Part shown: positions 1 through 8,912 of the stretch, in pieces
Numbering within the stretch: position 1 is the first letter of the stretch
How the letters are laid out: each line of letters begins with the position of its first letter
Assembly (NCBI RefSeq): GCF_900115085.1
Contig: NZ_FOVF01000005.1
Coordinates: forward strand, 62,001-126,000
Reading direction: 5' to 3'
DNA from: Dokdonella immobilis
GTDB taxonomy: Bacteria; Pseudomonadota; Gammaproteobacteria; Xanthomonadales; Rhodanobacteraceae
Length of the DNA stretch: 64,000 bases
The notes under the pieces: model-generated
What the model saw: only the letters and a program-made list of their open reading frames with translations
Database searches by the model: none
What the model was told of the DNA's origin: nothing
Made by a program: the position numbers and the translations under genes

Positions 1-171
1 TTCGCGCCACGCAGCCGGGACTTCCTCGAACAAAAGCGCCGGCTTGCTGCGGAAGGCGTTTCGTTGAAGGGTGGCCGGGTCGATTTGCGGGGCTTCGGCT
101 GGCAGCGCGATCTGGATGCGGAACTGTGGGCGCCAGCCCCGGCGTCGCCGGTCCGACGGCGACGCGGTTGA
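1..171 (+). CDS. C-terminal end of an unidentified protein (truncated by the window edge)
   Basis: An open frame enters from the left edge in frame 1 and stops at a TGA at 169-171, giving 56 visible residues. The segment is rich in Arg, Leu and Asp (for example GRVDLRGFGW and RDLDAELW) and ends in an Ala/Pro/Arg tail. I do not recognise a family from this short piece. It points in the same direction as the rhomboid gene, 78 bp downstream. Codon use resembles the neighbours, so it is probably the real end of a gene. Confidence 0.5.
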   Translation, partial: FAPRSRDFLEQKRRLAAEGVSLKGGRVDLRGFGWQRDLDAELWAPAPASPVRRRRG

Positions 172-249
172 AAGCGGGCGCCTGCGCCTCGATTTCCGAA
201 TCTCACGCAGCGTCCGCAAACGGTCGCCGCAAGCTCGCAAGGAACCCCT

Positions 250-891
250 ATGCCGTTTGACATGCCGCCGGTGACGCGCACCCTGCTGATTGCCAACGTC
301 GGCATCTACCTGCTGCAGATGCTGGTCGGCGATCCGCTGATCATCCATTTCGCGCTGTGGCCGCTGGGTACGCAAGTGCTGACCGAGGATGGCACCTCGA
401 TCGGTTTCGAGGTCTGGCAGCTGGTCACCTACGGATTTCTGCATGCCGACCTGGCTCATCTGTTCTTCAACATGTTCGCCCTGTGGATGTTCGGCGGGGC
501 GATCGAAAGGCTGTTTGGATCGCGGCCCTTTGCCGTCTACTACCTGGCCTGCGTCATCGGCGCCGGTATCGCCCAGTTGCTGGTGATCGCCTGGTTCACC
601 GGCGGCATCTATCCGACCCTCGGCGCGTCTGGCGGCGTGTTCGGGCTATTGCTCGCCTTCGGCATGATGTTTCCGCATCAGCGCATCATGCTGCTTTTTC
701 CGCCGATCCCGATGCCCGCCTGGGTGTTCGTGACCGGCTATGGCGCGATCGAACTTATTCTTGGCATCACCGGCAGCCAGGCCGGCGTCGCCCACTTCGC
801 CCATCTCGGCGGCATGGTCGCCGGCTTCGTGCTGATCCAGTACTGGCGCGGACGCCTGCCGATCAAGCCGCGGCGGATCCTGATGCGCTGA
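250..891 (+). CDS. Rhomboid-family intramembrane serine protease
   Basis: This 213-residue polytopic inner-membrane protein has the rhomboid catalytic dyad: Ser127 in the GASGG motif and His185 in the AHLGG motif. The conserved HADLAHLFFNM segment (residues 65-75), which lines the active-site cavity, is also present. About six hydrophobic helices are visible. Rhomboids cleave transmembrane helices of substrate proteins within the lipid bilayer; the substrate here cannot be predicted. The ATG at 250 is preceded by AAGGA (239-243), which supports this start over the ATG at 262. There is no extra cytoplasmic or zinc-finger domain, so it is a minimal rhomboid. It lies 37 bp upstream of folC. Confidence 0.9.
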   Translation: MPFDMPPVTRTLLIANVGIYLLQMLVGDPLIIHFALWPLGTQVLTEDGTSIGFEVWQLVTYGFLHADLAHLFFNMFALWMFGGAIERLFGSRPFAVYYLACVIGAGIAQLLVIAWFTGGIYPTLGASGGVFGLLLAFGMMFPHQRIMLLFPPIPMPAWVFVTGYGAIELILGITGSQAGVAHFAHLGGMVAGFVLIQYWRGRLPIKPRRILMR

Positions 892-928
892 TGGGCGGGC
901 GCGGACGAGAGCAACGAGTGCAAGCGCC

Positions 929-2197
929 TTGAAGACCCTGCAAGAGTGGCTCGACTGGCAATTGCGCATGCACCCGCGCGAGATCGAGCTCGGGCTCGAT
1001 CGCGTTCGCGACGTCTGGGTGCGGTTGGGGGCGCCCGCGCCGGCGGCGACGGTCATCACCGTCGGTGGCACCAATGGCAAGGGCTCGACCGTGGGTTTCC
1101 TCGAGGCCATGCTGGCCGCCGGTGGTCATCGGGTCGGCGCATTCACCTCGCCACATCTGATCCGTTACAACGAACGCGTGCGCGTTGCGGGTCACGAGGC
1201 CGATGACGAGGCGCTGGTCGCGGCGTTCGAACGGATCGAAGCAGCGCGAGGCGAGATTCCGCTGACCTATTTCGAATTCGGCACGCTGGCGGCCTTGCTG
1301 ATCTTCGCCACAAGCCACCTCGATGTGGCGATACTCGAAGTCGGCCTTGGTGGCAGGCTCGATGCGGTCAACATCGTCGATGCCGACGTCGCCATCGTGA
1401 CCACGATCGACCTCGATCACCAGGACTGGCTCGGCAACGATCGCGAACTGATTGCGCGAGAGAAAGCCGGGATTTTCCGCGCGGAACGACCGGCAATCAT
1501 CGGTGAGATCGATCCGCCGCGGACGCTGCTGGCCGAGGCCTCGCGGATCGGCGCCAGGGTCATCGCGGCCGGTGTCGACTACCGGTACGAGGTGGCAAAC
1601 CGGGGCTGGCTCTGGCAGAGCGGTTCGCTGAGCCTGCAGCTTCCGCGGCCGGGGCTGGCGGCGCCCTGCCAGTATGCCAACGCCGCCGCCGCGATCGCCG
1701 CCCTGTTCGTGTTGCGCGAGCGCATCGGCTGGCAGGCGGAAGCCATCGTCCACGGCGTTGCCCACGCGCAGGTTGCCGCGCGCATCCAGCGTTTCCCGGG
1801 TCCGCCCGAGCTGATCGTCGACGTCGCCCACAACCCCCAGGCGGCCCGCGTGCTGGCTGAGTGGCTGTCACGCAATCCGATATCGGGGCGCACGATCGCC
1901 GTCTACGGCGCGCTCGCCGACAAGGACGTCGGCGGCATCGTCGCCCCCCTGCAGGACCTGATCAGCCACTGGCACCTGGCCGGTCTGGATACCGATAGCG
2001 CGCGTGGACTCGACGCCCGCACGCTCGGCGCGCGCCTGACTCCCGAGGCCTCGGCGCGAATCGCCGGGCACCATGCCGAGGTGCGCTCGGCGCTGCGTGC
2101 GGCCCGCGACGAGGCGGGTGAGGACGATCGCATCATCGCTTTCGGCTCGTTCTTCGTCGCCGCCGCGGCATTGGCCAGCGTTCGGCGGGACGATTAG
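929..2197 (+). CDS. folC: Bifunctional dihydrofolate synthase / folylpolyglutamate synthase
   Basis: FolC adds glutamate to dihydropteroate and to reduced folates using ATP, in the cytosol. The 422-residue protein has the Mur-ligase-type P-loop GGTNGKGST at residues 46-54, followed by the family's TSPH motif, the ATP-ligase core and a C-terminal ligase domain; the length is typical. The frame opens with TTG at 929 and I see no in-frame ATG or GTG upstream, so an unusual TTG start is likely. The gene is followed by the SPOR protein, cvpA and purF, an order also known around folC in relatives. Its TAG stop (2195-2197) forms part of a TTAG site that abuts a remnant of a small mobile element. Confidence 0.93.
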   Translation: MKTLQEWLDWQLRMHPREIELGLDRVRDVWVRLGAPAPAATVITVGGTNGKGSTVGFLEAMLAAGGHRVGAFTSPHLIRYNERVRVAGHEADDEALVAAFERIEAARGEIPLTYFEFGTLAALLIFATSHLDVAILEVGLGGRLDAVNIVDADVAIVTTIDLDHQDWLGNDRELIAREKAGIFRAERPAIIGEIDPPRTLLAEASRIGARVIAAGVDYRYEVANRGWLWQSGSLSLQLPRPGLAAPCQYANAAAAIAALFVLRERIGWQAEAIVHGVAHAQVAARIQRFPGPPELIVDVAHNPQAARVLAEWLSRNPISGRTIAVYGALADKDVGGIVAPLQDLISHWHLAGLDTDSARGLDARTLGARLTPEASARIAGHHAEVRSALRAARDEAGEDDRIIAFGSFFVAAAALASVRRDD

Positions 2198-2231
2198 GGA
2201 GGGGCTGATCAAGTAGCAAAGTCGTCATGGC
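2194..2231 (+). mobile_element. Degenerate end of an IS5-like non-autonomous element at the folC stop codon
   Basis: The bases directly after TTAG (2194-2197) align with the terminal inverted repeat of the complete small element at 53.2 kb. About 25 of 32 positions match the right arm of that element, including GGAGG, CTGA, CAAGT and the 11-mer TCGTCATGGCG. TTAG fits the YTAR target preference known for IS5-group elements. I could not find the opposite end before the SPOR gene at 2388, so this looks like a solo or eroded end. Confidence 0.55.
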
Positions 2232-2387
2232 GCGTGCCTGCGCGGCGTTTTCTGAACCCGCCGGCACGTCTGTTGAGGTCGCGAACCCACCATGGGCCGC
2301 GCGTGCGGCGTATGCATCATCGACAATGAACGACGGCGCGCCGGATCGGTTGGTATAATCGGGGCGACCTTTCAGCGTGCCCCAACC

Positions 2388-3308
2388 ATGGATCCCGCCT
2401 TGAAACAACGTCTGCTCGGCGCCGTCGTCCTGATAGCGCTTGCCATCATCTTCGTCCCGATGCTGTTCAGCGGCAGCGGTCCGAAGCAGGATTCGGCGAC
2501 CGTCGACCTTGAGCTTCCACCACCGCCGAGCCGCGAGTTCGAGACGCGGGTTCTTTCGGTCGACGCCGCGAACCAGGACCCTTCACGGATGCCGGCGCAG
2601 TCCGCGGCCCCGTCCGAGCCTGTGGCGACCGTCGACACGCAGGCGCCGGCAAGGCCCGATGCGCGACCGGAAGATGCGGCACCGGCCGTCACGGAGCCCG
2701 CGGTTGCTCCGGCTCCGGCCGAGAGCAAGCCGGTAGAGGCGCCCAAGCCGGCAACGCCGGCCCAGATCGAGGCGGGCAAGGGGGCGGGCGCCCGCTATCT
2801 CGTCCATCTCGGCGTTTATTCGGCGTCAAAGAATGCCGATGACCTGGTCGCTGCACTCAAGCGCAGCGGATTCCCGGCGTATTCCGAAAGTACTGATTTC
2901 AAGGGCAAGCAGGCCCAGCGGGTCCGGGTCGGCCCGTTCGCCGATCGCGCCGAGGCCGAAGCGGCGCGGATCCGCATCAAGCAGGTTCGCAGCGACGTGC
3001 CGGGCAGCGTCATCGCCGTGGCCGAGGATGCCAAGGCCGATGCGCCGCCGACCGCGGTGGCATCGAATCGTGCCGGCAGCTGGGCCGTCCAGCTCGGCGC
3101 CTTCTCGACTGCCGAAGATGCCAACAAGCTGCGCGGTCGACTGCAGGCGGCCGGATTCGTCGGCTTTGTCGACAAGCTGGCGGCGGAAGGACAGACCCTC
3201 TGGCGCGTCCGCGCCGGACCCGAAACCGATCGCGCCAATGCCGACAAGCTGCGCGATCGCATCAAGGAAAAACTGGGAGTCGACGGCATCGTCGTGACCC
3301 AGCCATGA
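2388..3308 (+). CDS. Inner-membrane-anchored protein with two SPOR domains
   Basis: From the ATG at 2388 the 306-residue protein has a short cytoplasmic stretch, one membrane helix (about residues 8-26), a periplasmic Pro/Ala-rich linker (about 50-130), and then two SPOR domains (about 136-205 and 225-306). SPOR domains bind denuded septal peptidoglycan and bring proteins to the division site. The frame is open further upstream, but MDPALKQRLLGAVVLIAL is the usual DedD-like start. A TATAAT at 2354-2359 offers a -10 box without a clear -35. The gene is followed 10 bp later by cvpA, as with dedD-cvpA-purF in Escherichia coli, so it is a DedD-like protein. Two SPOR copies are unusual, since DedD has one. 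Confidence 0.85.
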   Translation: MDPALKQRLLGAVVLIALAIIFVPMLFSGSGPKQDSATVDLELPPPPSREFETRVLSVDAANQDPSRMPAQSAAPSEPVATVDTQAPARPDARPEDAAPAVTEPAVAPAPAESKPVEAPKPATPAQIEAGKGAGARYLVHLGVYSASKNADDLVAALKRSGFPAYSESTDFKGKQAQRVRVGPFADRAEAEAARIRIKQVRSDVPGSVIAVAEDAKADAPPTAVASNRAGSWAVQLGAFSTAEDANKLRGRLQAAGFVGFVDKLAAEGQTLWRVRAGPETDRANADKLRDRIKEKLGVDGIVVTQP

Positions 3309-3318
3309 AAGCGGAACA

Positions 3319-3894
3319 ATGAACTGGTTCGACGTCGCGATCATTGCCACGCTGGCCCTTTCCGTCCTGGTCGGGCTTTGGCGTGGCTTTATCGGCGAAG
3401 TCATGGCACTGGCCTGTTGGGCTCTGGCCTTCTGGATCGCCTGGATGTTCGGGCCGAGCCTTGCGGATCGTTTTTCCGGCAGCATATCGGTGCCGTCCGT
3501 GCGCGTCCTGCTGGCTTATGCGCTGTGTTTCATCGCCGTGCTGATTGCCGGGGCCATCGTCGCGTTCCTGTTGCGCAAGCTGGTCAGCGGCAGCGGGTTG
3601 TCCGGCACCGATCGCCTGCTCGGCATGGTCTTCGGCCTGGTCCGGGGCGCGGCGCTGGTGGTGCTGGTCGTGCTGCTGATGAAGTTTACCCCCGTCGTTC
3701 GCGACGACTGGTGGCAACAGTCGCGCATGCTGCCGACCTTCGACCGCGGCGCACGCTGGGTCACCACGATGTTGCCGGAGCGCGTGGCGCGCTATCTCGA
3801 ACCGGCGAGCGCGGCCTTGCCGGCAGCGGCCGGAAACCTGATCGGACCGATGGCACCGTCCGTGCAGGAACCCCAACCAACCTCAGCGCAGTGA
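3319..3894 (+). CDS. cvpA: CvpA family membrane protein
   Basis: This 191-residue protein has four hydrophobic segments in its first 130 residues, with the family's start (NWFDVAIIATLALSVLVGLWRG) and the conserved GTDRLLGMVFGLVRG loop at about residues 95-110. CvpA is an inner-membrane protein named for colicin V production in E. coli and later tied to envelope stress tolerance and biofilm; its biochemical role is unresolved. It sits 10 bp after the SPOR gene and 8 bp before purF, the standard dedD-cvpA-purF operon. Confidence 0.9.
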   Translation: MNWFDVAIIATLALSVLVGLWRGFIGEVMALACWALAFWIAWMFGPSLADRFSGSISVPSVRVLLAYALCFIAVLIAGAIVAFLLRKLVSGSGLSGTDRLLGMVFGLVRGAALVVLVVLLMKFTPVVRDDWWQQSRMLPTFDRGARWVTTMLPERVARYLEPASAALPAAAGNLIGPMAPSVQEPQPTSAQ

Positions 3895-3902
3895 ACTGAA
3901 CC

Positions 3903-5381
3903 ATGTGTGGAATCATTGGAGTCGTCGGCAAATCCGAAGTCGCATCGGCTCTCTACGATGCCCTGACCGTGCTCCAGCATCGCGGCCAGGACGCGGCCGG
4001 CATCGCCACCATCGACGGTTCGCGCCTGCGCCTGCACAAGGGCAACGGGCTCGTCCAGGACGTGTTCCAGCGCGAGCACATGCTGGCTCTTCGCGGCACG
4101 GTCGGCATCGGCCATTGCCGCTATCCGACCGCCGGCTCCGAGGGCAGCAACGAAGCGCAGCCGTTGTATGTCAATTCGCCCTATGGCATCGCGCTCGGGC
4201 ACAACGGCAACCTCGTCAATACCGATACCTTGCGTCGCGAGATGTTCGAGGACGACCGTCGCCATATCAACACGGATTCGGACTCCGAATTCCTGCTCAA
4301 CGTGCTCGCCCATGAAATGCAGATCCAGGAACGCATGGCGCTGTCGAGCGACCACATCTTCAAGGCCGTCGCGGGCGTCCATCATCGCTGCATCGGCGGT
4401 TACGCGGTGGTTTCGCTGGTGCTCGGCTACGGCTTGCTGGCCTTCCGCGACCCGCACGGGATCCGGCCGCTGGTGCTCGGCGAACGCGATACACCGGACG
4501 GCAAGGAATACGCGGTCGCTTCCGAGTCGGTGGCCTTCGACATCCTCGGTTTCCGCCTGCTCCGCGACGTCAGGCCGGGCGAGGGCATCCTGATCACGCT
4601 GGATGGCGAGCTGCACACGCGCCAATGTGCGGAGCCGGTCAGCCATGCGCCGTGCATCTTCGAGTACGTCTACCTGGCGCGGCCCGATTCGATGATCGAG
4701 GACGTCTCGGTCTACAAGGCGCGCCTGCGCATGGGCGAGCGCCTGGCGGCCAAGATCGAGCGCCTCAAGCCCGGTCACGGCATCGATTCGGTCATTCCGA
4801 TTCCCGACACCGCGCGGACCGCGGCGTCCTCCCTGGCCCAGGCGCTGGGCGTGCCGATGCGTGAAGGTTTCGTCAAGAACCGCTACATCGGTCGCACCTT
4901 CATCATGCCGGGGCAGAGCGAAAGGGTGAAATCCGTGCGTCGCAAGCTCAACGCGATCGATCTCGAATTCCGCAACAAGAACGTGCTGCTGGTCGACGAT
5001 TCGATCGTGCGGGGCACGACCTCGCGGCAGATCATCCAGATGGCGCGCGAAGCGGGGGCCAGCAGGGTCTACTTCGCATCTGCGGCGCCGCCCGTACGCT
5101 ACCCGAATATCTACGGCATCGACATGCCGACTGCGGCCGAACTCGTGGCCCATGGACGCAGCGAAGAGGAGATCGAGAAGCTGCTCGGAGCGGATTGGCT
5201 GGTCTACCAGGACCTGGCCGATCTGATCGCCTCGATCGCGGAGGGCAACGACAATCTGGACGCCTTCGATACCTCGTGCTTCTCGGGCGAATACGTCACC
5301 GGCGTCGAACCCACCTATCTCGACGAGCTCGAATTCTCGCGTTCCGATGAAGCCAAGGACCGCCGTCGACAGGCGAGCTGA
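3903..5381 (+). CDS. purF: Amidophosphoribosyltransferase
   Basis: PurF makes 5-phosphoribosylamine from PRPP and glutamine, the first committed step of purine synthesis. The 492-residue protein starts MCGIIG, so processing at Met1 exposes Cys2 as the N-terminal nucleophile. The class II glutaminase domain spans about residues 1-230, with [10 protein letters not shown] at 25-34. It is followed by the phosphoribosyltransferase domain with the PRPP loop [16 protein letters not shown]. No pro-peptide is present. The gene is last in the SPOR-cvpA-purF unit and is followed by a strong terminator at 5437. Confidence 0.97.
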   Translation: MCGIIGVVGKSEVASALYDALTVLQHRGQDAAGIATIDGSRLRLHKGNGLVQDVFQREHMLALRGTVGIGHCRYPTAGSEGSNEAQPLYVNSPYGIALGHNGNLVNTDTLRREMFEDDRRHINTDSDSEFLLNVLAHEMQIQERMALSSDHIFKAVAGVHHRCIGGYAVVSLVLGYGLLAFRDPHGIRPLVLGERDTPDGKEYAVASESVAFDILGFRLLRDVRPGEGILITLDGELHTRQCAEPVSHAPCIFEYVYLARPDSMIEDVSVYKARLRMGERLAAKIERLKPGHGIDSVIPIPDTARTAASSLAQALGVPMREGFVKNRYIGRTFIMPGQSERVKSVRRKLNAIDLEFRNKNVLLVDDSIVRGTTSRQIIQMAREAGASRVYFASAAPPVRYPNIYGIDMPTAAELVAHGRSEEEIEKLLGADWLVYQDLADLIASIAEGNDNLDAFDTSCFSGEYVTGVEPTYLDELEFSRSDEAKDRRRQAS

Positions 5382-5436
5382 GCGGAATTTCGTGACGCGA
5401 TGGGTTTGACGCGAGCCGGGAAAGCGGCAGAATCGC

Positions 5437-5468
5437 AAACGGCCGAACTCGATCGGCCGTTTTTTTTC
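5437..5468 (+). terminator. Intrinsic terminator of the folC/cvpA/purF unit
   Basis: A 9-bp perfect stem (AACGGCCGA at 5438-5446 pairing with TCGGCCGTT at 5453-5461) with a 6-nt loop is followed by an unbroken run of T to 5467. It lies 56 bp after the purF stop and just upstream of the next gene. Confidence 0.9.
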
Positions 5469-5485
5469 GGGAAACGTTCCGGTCG

Positions 5486-6295
5486 ATGAACATGAATGCC
5501 TTGTTTGGCGCCGCCCGGCGCTGCTTGCTCGAATGCGATCCGCAGCGCAAGGTGGCGCTGACCCGGACGTGTGCCGGGGAATTCCTCGAAGGACGCCTGG
5601 CCGACGCGGCCCCATCGACCGACCTCGGGCCCATCCACGCGCCCGGCAGGCCGCAGCGCCCATACCTGATCGAACCGAGGAAACTGCCACAGCGCGGTCT
5701 CGGGAGTGCCGAAGGCAGGGCAGCACTCGTGCACGCCATTGCCCACATCGAGTTCAATGCGATCAATCTGGCCTGGGATGCCGTGCACCGGTTTCGCGAC
5801 ATGCCGCCGGCGTTCTATCGCGACTGGGTCGCGGTCGCTGCCGACGAAGCGCGCCATTTCGCATTGCTGAGCACCAGGCTGGCGGAGCTCGGCCATGCCT
5901 ACGGTGATTTCGATGCGCACAACGGATTGTGGGACATGGCCCTGCAGACCGCGGATTCGTGCCTGCGCCGCATGGCCCTGGTGCCGCGGGTGCTCGAGGC
6001 GCGCGGGCTCGACGTGACCCCGGGCATGATCGCGCGATTGCGCGCCGTGGGCGATTTCGCCACGGTCGAGATCCTCGAACTGATCCTGCGCGAGGAAGTC
6101 GCTCACGTCGCCGCCGGGTCGCGCTGGTTTGCCTACTGTTGCGGCGAAGCCGGACTTGAGCCGGAAGCGACCTTCGCCGCATTGCTGGAGGAATGCATGC
6201 GCGGCAGCCTGCGTGGGCCGTTCAATACCGAGGCCCGCTTGAGCGCCGGCTTCAGCGAAGCGGAACTGATCCATCTGGATACCCTGGCCGCATGA
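5486..6295 (+). CDS. DUF455 ferritin-like di-iron protein
   Basis: This 269-residue protein belongs to the DUF455 group, a ferritin-like helical bundle distantly related to the tRNA hydroxylase MiaE. Likely metal ligands are visible: Glu89 in HIEFNAIN, Glu121 and His124 in DEARHF, and Glu203/204 and His207 in REEVAHVAAG. Together they make the two E-x-x-H-like pairs expected of a carboxylate-bridged di-iron site. Function is not established for the family; an oxidase or hydroxylase role is inference. The ATG at 5486 follows the purF terminator. The next gene starts in an ATGA overlap with this gene's stop, so the two are probably co-translated. Confidence 0.8.
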   Translation: MNMNALFGAARRCLLECDPQRKVALTRTCAGEFLEGRLADAAPSTDLGPIHAPGRPQRPYLIEPRKLPQRGLGSAEGRAALVHAIAHIEFNAINLAWDAVHRFRDMPPAFYRDWVAVAADEARHFALLSTRLAELGHAYGDFDAHNGLWDMALQTADSCLRRMALVPRVLEARGLDVTPGMIARLRAVGDFATVEILELILREEVAHVAAGSRWFAYCCGEAGLEPEATFAALLEECMRGSLRGPFNTEARLSAGFSEAELIHLDTLAA

Positions 6296-7476
6296 GGAAG
6301 CTGCTTTTCAGCGCTGCCGTGCTGCTCAGCCTGTTCGTGCTGCTGATCTGGGCTGCCGGCGTCCACTGGCGATCACCGCTGTCGCCGGATACGGTCCGCA
6401 ACTGGTTGGGTTCCGAGTTCCGCGTGGTCATGGGTGGTGCGGCGCAGGACGAGACGCGCTTGCGCATCGGCGCCGTCGGGGAGAATCGTACCGCCCTGCA
6501 GTCGGTGGTCCTCAACGGCATCGAGGCGGCCGAAAATCCCATCCTGCGCTACCGCTTCGAACAGTTTCCGCACACTCTCGAATTGTCGCTGGTGTTCCGT
6601 CGCGCCGGCGACGACGACGTCAGCGTGGTCTCGCTGCCTTGGCCTGGGGAAGGCGATGCCTGGTTCGACCTCGGTACCGTTCCGGAATGGCGCGGTCGCA
6701 TCATCGAACTGGCCTTCGCCGAATATCCGACCCCGCAGATCGTGCCGCCGATGCAAGGGTTCCAGCCGTTCACCCTGGTCGATGCCAGCCTGGCCTCGCG
6801 GTCCTGGCGTGGCGACCTTGCCGCGTTGATGACCGACTGGCTCGGCCAATGGCCGTGGAGCCAGCGTTCGGTGCATGCACTGGGGCGCGACACCGATACA
6901 CCACGCGCCGAGTCGCTGGTGCTCTGCCTGGCCTTGGCGATTGCCGCGTGCATGTTCTGGGCGTTCCTGCTGCTGCGTCTGCGCGGAGCGGCGTTGCTGC
7001 GTGTAGCCATCGTTGCCGGGGTCGTCGGCTGGCTTCTGCTCGACCTGCAGTGGCAGTCGGGTTTGCGCTGGCGGCACGTGGCCACGCAGCGACTCTATGC
7101 CGAATTCGATTGGCCCGAGCGCGAACTGCATTCCGCCGACAGCGATATCGTCGAAGCGGCGCGCCAGCTGAAGTCGGCGATCCGGGACATGCCCGAGAAT
7201 TCGCGGGTCCTGGTCCACTCCGATTCCTCGTTCAACGTGTTGCGATTGATCTACCACCTGTTGCCGATGAATGTCGGCGTGCTTTCCCAGGCCTATGCCC
7301 TGGACCCCAAGCTTGCCTTGCCCGACAACTGCCTGATCGTGCTGTTTGATGCGAGCAACTGGCGCTACGACAAGAAGACCAGGATGCTGCGTGGCGACGG
7401 GCTGGGCATCCAGGGTGACATCATCTATTTTCAAGGCAATCGGCTGATCGTGCTGCGGCATCGGAGCACTCCATGA
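6292..7476 (+). CDS. Membrane protein of unknown function, surface-glycan block
   Basis: The ATG at 6292 overlaps the stop of the DUF455 gene. The 394-residue product has an N-terminal membrane helix (about 3-23), a soluble region of about 190 residues that is probably periplasmic, two to three closely spaced helices (about 212-265), and a C-terminal soluble domain. That last domain contains an RVLVHSDSSFNVLRLIYHLLP stretch and ends with IYFQGNRLIVLRH. I recognise no catalytic motif. The stop overlaps the start of the next polytopic protein (ATGA), so the pair almost certainly work together. Given the downstream glycosyltransferases, a role in surface carbohydrate assembly is plausible but only inferred. 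Confidence 0.7.
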   Translation: MRKLLFSAAVLLSLFVLLIWAAGVHWRSPLSPDTVRNWLGSEFRVVMGGAAQDETRLRIGAVGENRTALQSVVLNGIEAAENPILRYRFEQFPHTLELSLVFRRAGDDDVSVVSLPWPGEGDAWFDLGTVPEWRGRIIELAFAEYPTPQIVPPMQGFQPFTLVDASLASRSWRGDLAALMTDWLGQWPWSQRSVHALGRDTDTPRAESLVLCLALAIAACMFWAFLLLRLRGAALLRVAIVAGVVGWLLLDLQWQSGLRWRHVATQRLYAEFDWPERELHSADSDIVEAARQLKSAIRDMPENSRVLVHSDSSFNVLRLIYHLLPMNVGVLSQAYALDPKLALPDNCLIVLFDASNWRYDKKTRMLRGDGLGIQGDIIYFQGNRLIVLRHRSTP

Positions 7477-8912
7477 GTACGAGCTACCTGCTCGCCTGGT
7501 TGCTGCCCTGGGCTGCGGGCAGCGGGATCTGCCTGGCCTTGAACCGTGGTTTGCGCCGACCCGGCGATCTGGCCGCGGCGCTCGGTAGCGGATTCGTGCT
7601 CGGACTTTTCGTCGCTGCCGGCCTGGCCAGCGTCGTTGCCGCGGAAAGGACCGCGGAAGCTTTCGCCCGCACCGCCCCGTGGCTGGCCGCAGTCGGCCTG
7701 ATCGCCTGGGTCGCCGCCTTCGTGTTCCGTGACAGAGAAAAGGCGTTCGTTCCCGCCGGCGCAATCGGCGTCGGCTGGCGCATCGCATGGTTTCTCGTGC
7801 TCGCCGCGATTCTGCTGCGTCTCGGCCTGCTTGCCAGCGAGGCGCTGTTGCGGCCGACGTTTCCCTGGGATGCCTGGTCCGCATGGGCAGTCAAGCCAAA
7901 GGCCTGGTTCCTGCTCGGCCACCATGTCCCCTATGTGCCGATCCAGCAATGGCTGGCCGAGCCGGGTGTGGCCGAGCGTACATCTGCCATCTGGGACTAT
8001 CCCGAATTGCTGGCGTGGATCGAGATCTGGTTCGCCAGCGCGATTGGCAGCTGGAACGAGCCGCTGATCAACGTCGTCTGGACCGGCGTGCTCGGTGCCA
8101 TCGGCCTGGCCAGCTATGGCCAGTGGCGAGCCAGTGGCATCCGCCCCGGCCTGGCGATGTTGTTGACCTACGCCCTGCTTTCGCTGCCCTTGATCGATGC
8201 CCATGCCGCCCTTGCCGGCTACGCCGACCTTTGGCTGGCCGCGGCCTTCGGTCTGGCCGTGCTGGGATGGCTGCGCTGGATGCGGCACCGTGAGGGAGGG
8301 CAGCTCGCGCTGGCCTGGATATTTGCCCTGGCCATGCCGCAGATCAAGCTTGAGGGTTCCGTCTGGCTGATCGCTTTTTCCCTGGTCATGCTGCTCGGCG
8401 TGTTGCCGAAGCGGCAGCGCTGGTGGCTCGTCGTGGCGGGTGGCGCAGCCATCGCCTTGCTCATCGCCATGGGTGGTTTCAAGGTTCCGGTGCTCGGTCT
8501 GGGCTGGGTCCACGTGACCTGGGGCGAGCTCGTCATTCCGGCCCTCGGCACGCTCGACCTGCATTGGCGGTCCGTGGGCGCGGCGATCGTCGCTGGGCTA
8601 CTGACCCTTCCGAACTGGCACCTGCTCTGGTACCTCGTGCCGGTCATCCTGGTCCTGCGCTGGCCGGTCCTGGCCAGGGACGGGACCACACGCTCCGTGG
8701 CGTCCTTGCTCGGACTGTGTGCAGCTTTTCTGTTCGTGCTCTTCTTCTTCACCGATGCATCGGCATGGGCCGAAAACTACACGAGCACGAATCGCCTGAT
8801 CCTGCATGTCGTGCCGGCGCTGTTCACCTTGCTTGCCCTGCTGCTCGCGGATCTCGATCCGAGACCGCGCGATAGAGTTCGAGAATCGCCCGGGCGGATT
8901 TCTCCAGCGTAA
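7473..8912 (+). CDS. Polytopic membrane protein, possible GT-C type glycosyltransferase
   Basis: This 479-residue protein has about ten to twelve hydrophobic helices and no soluble domain of note. After the fourth helix an acidic loop motif FPWDAWSAW (about residues 130-138) sits where GT-C fold transferases (ArnT/PMT-like, lipid-phosphosugar donors) carry their catalytic Asp. A second soluble loop, DYPELLAW, follows. The resemblance is positional, so the assignment is tentative. The start overlaps the previous stop. The last 89 bp overlap, tail to tail, the end of the minus-strand GT4 gene, so one of the two C-termini may be somewhat extended. Confidence 0.6.
   Translation: MSTSYLLAWLLPWAAGSGICLALNRGLRRPGDLAAALGSGFVLGLFVAAGLASVVAAERTAEAFARTAPWLAAVGLIAWVAAFVFRDREKAFVPAGAIGVGWRIAWFLVLAAILLRLGLLASEALLRPTFPWDAWSAWAVKPKAWFLLGHHVPYVPIQQWLAEPGVAERTSAIWDYPELLAWIEIWFASAIGSWNEPLINVVWTGVLGAIGLASYGQWRASGIRPGLAMLLTYALLSLPLIDAHAALAGYADLWLAAAFGLAVLGWLRWMRHREGGQLALAWIFALAMPQIKLEGSVWLIAFSLVMLLGVLPKRQRWWLVVAGGAAIALLIAMGGFKVPVLGLGWVHVTWGELVIPALGTLDLHWRSVGAAIVAGLLTLPNWHLLWYLVPVILVLRWPVLARDGTTRSVASLLGLCAAFLFVLFFFTDASAWAENYTSTNRLILHVVPALFTLLALLLADLDPRPRDRVRESPGRISPA

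Noticed and set aside
3792-5726. A 644-codon open frame antisense to purF
   Set aside because: It mirrors purF and crosses a strong terminator; no domain seen.
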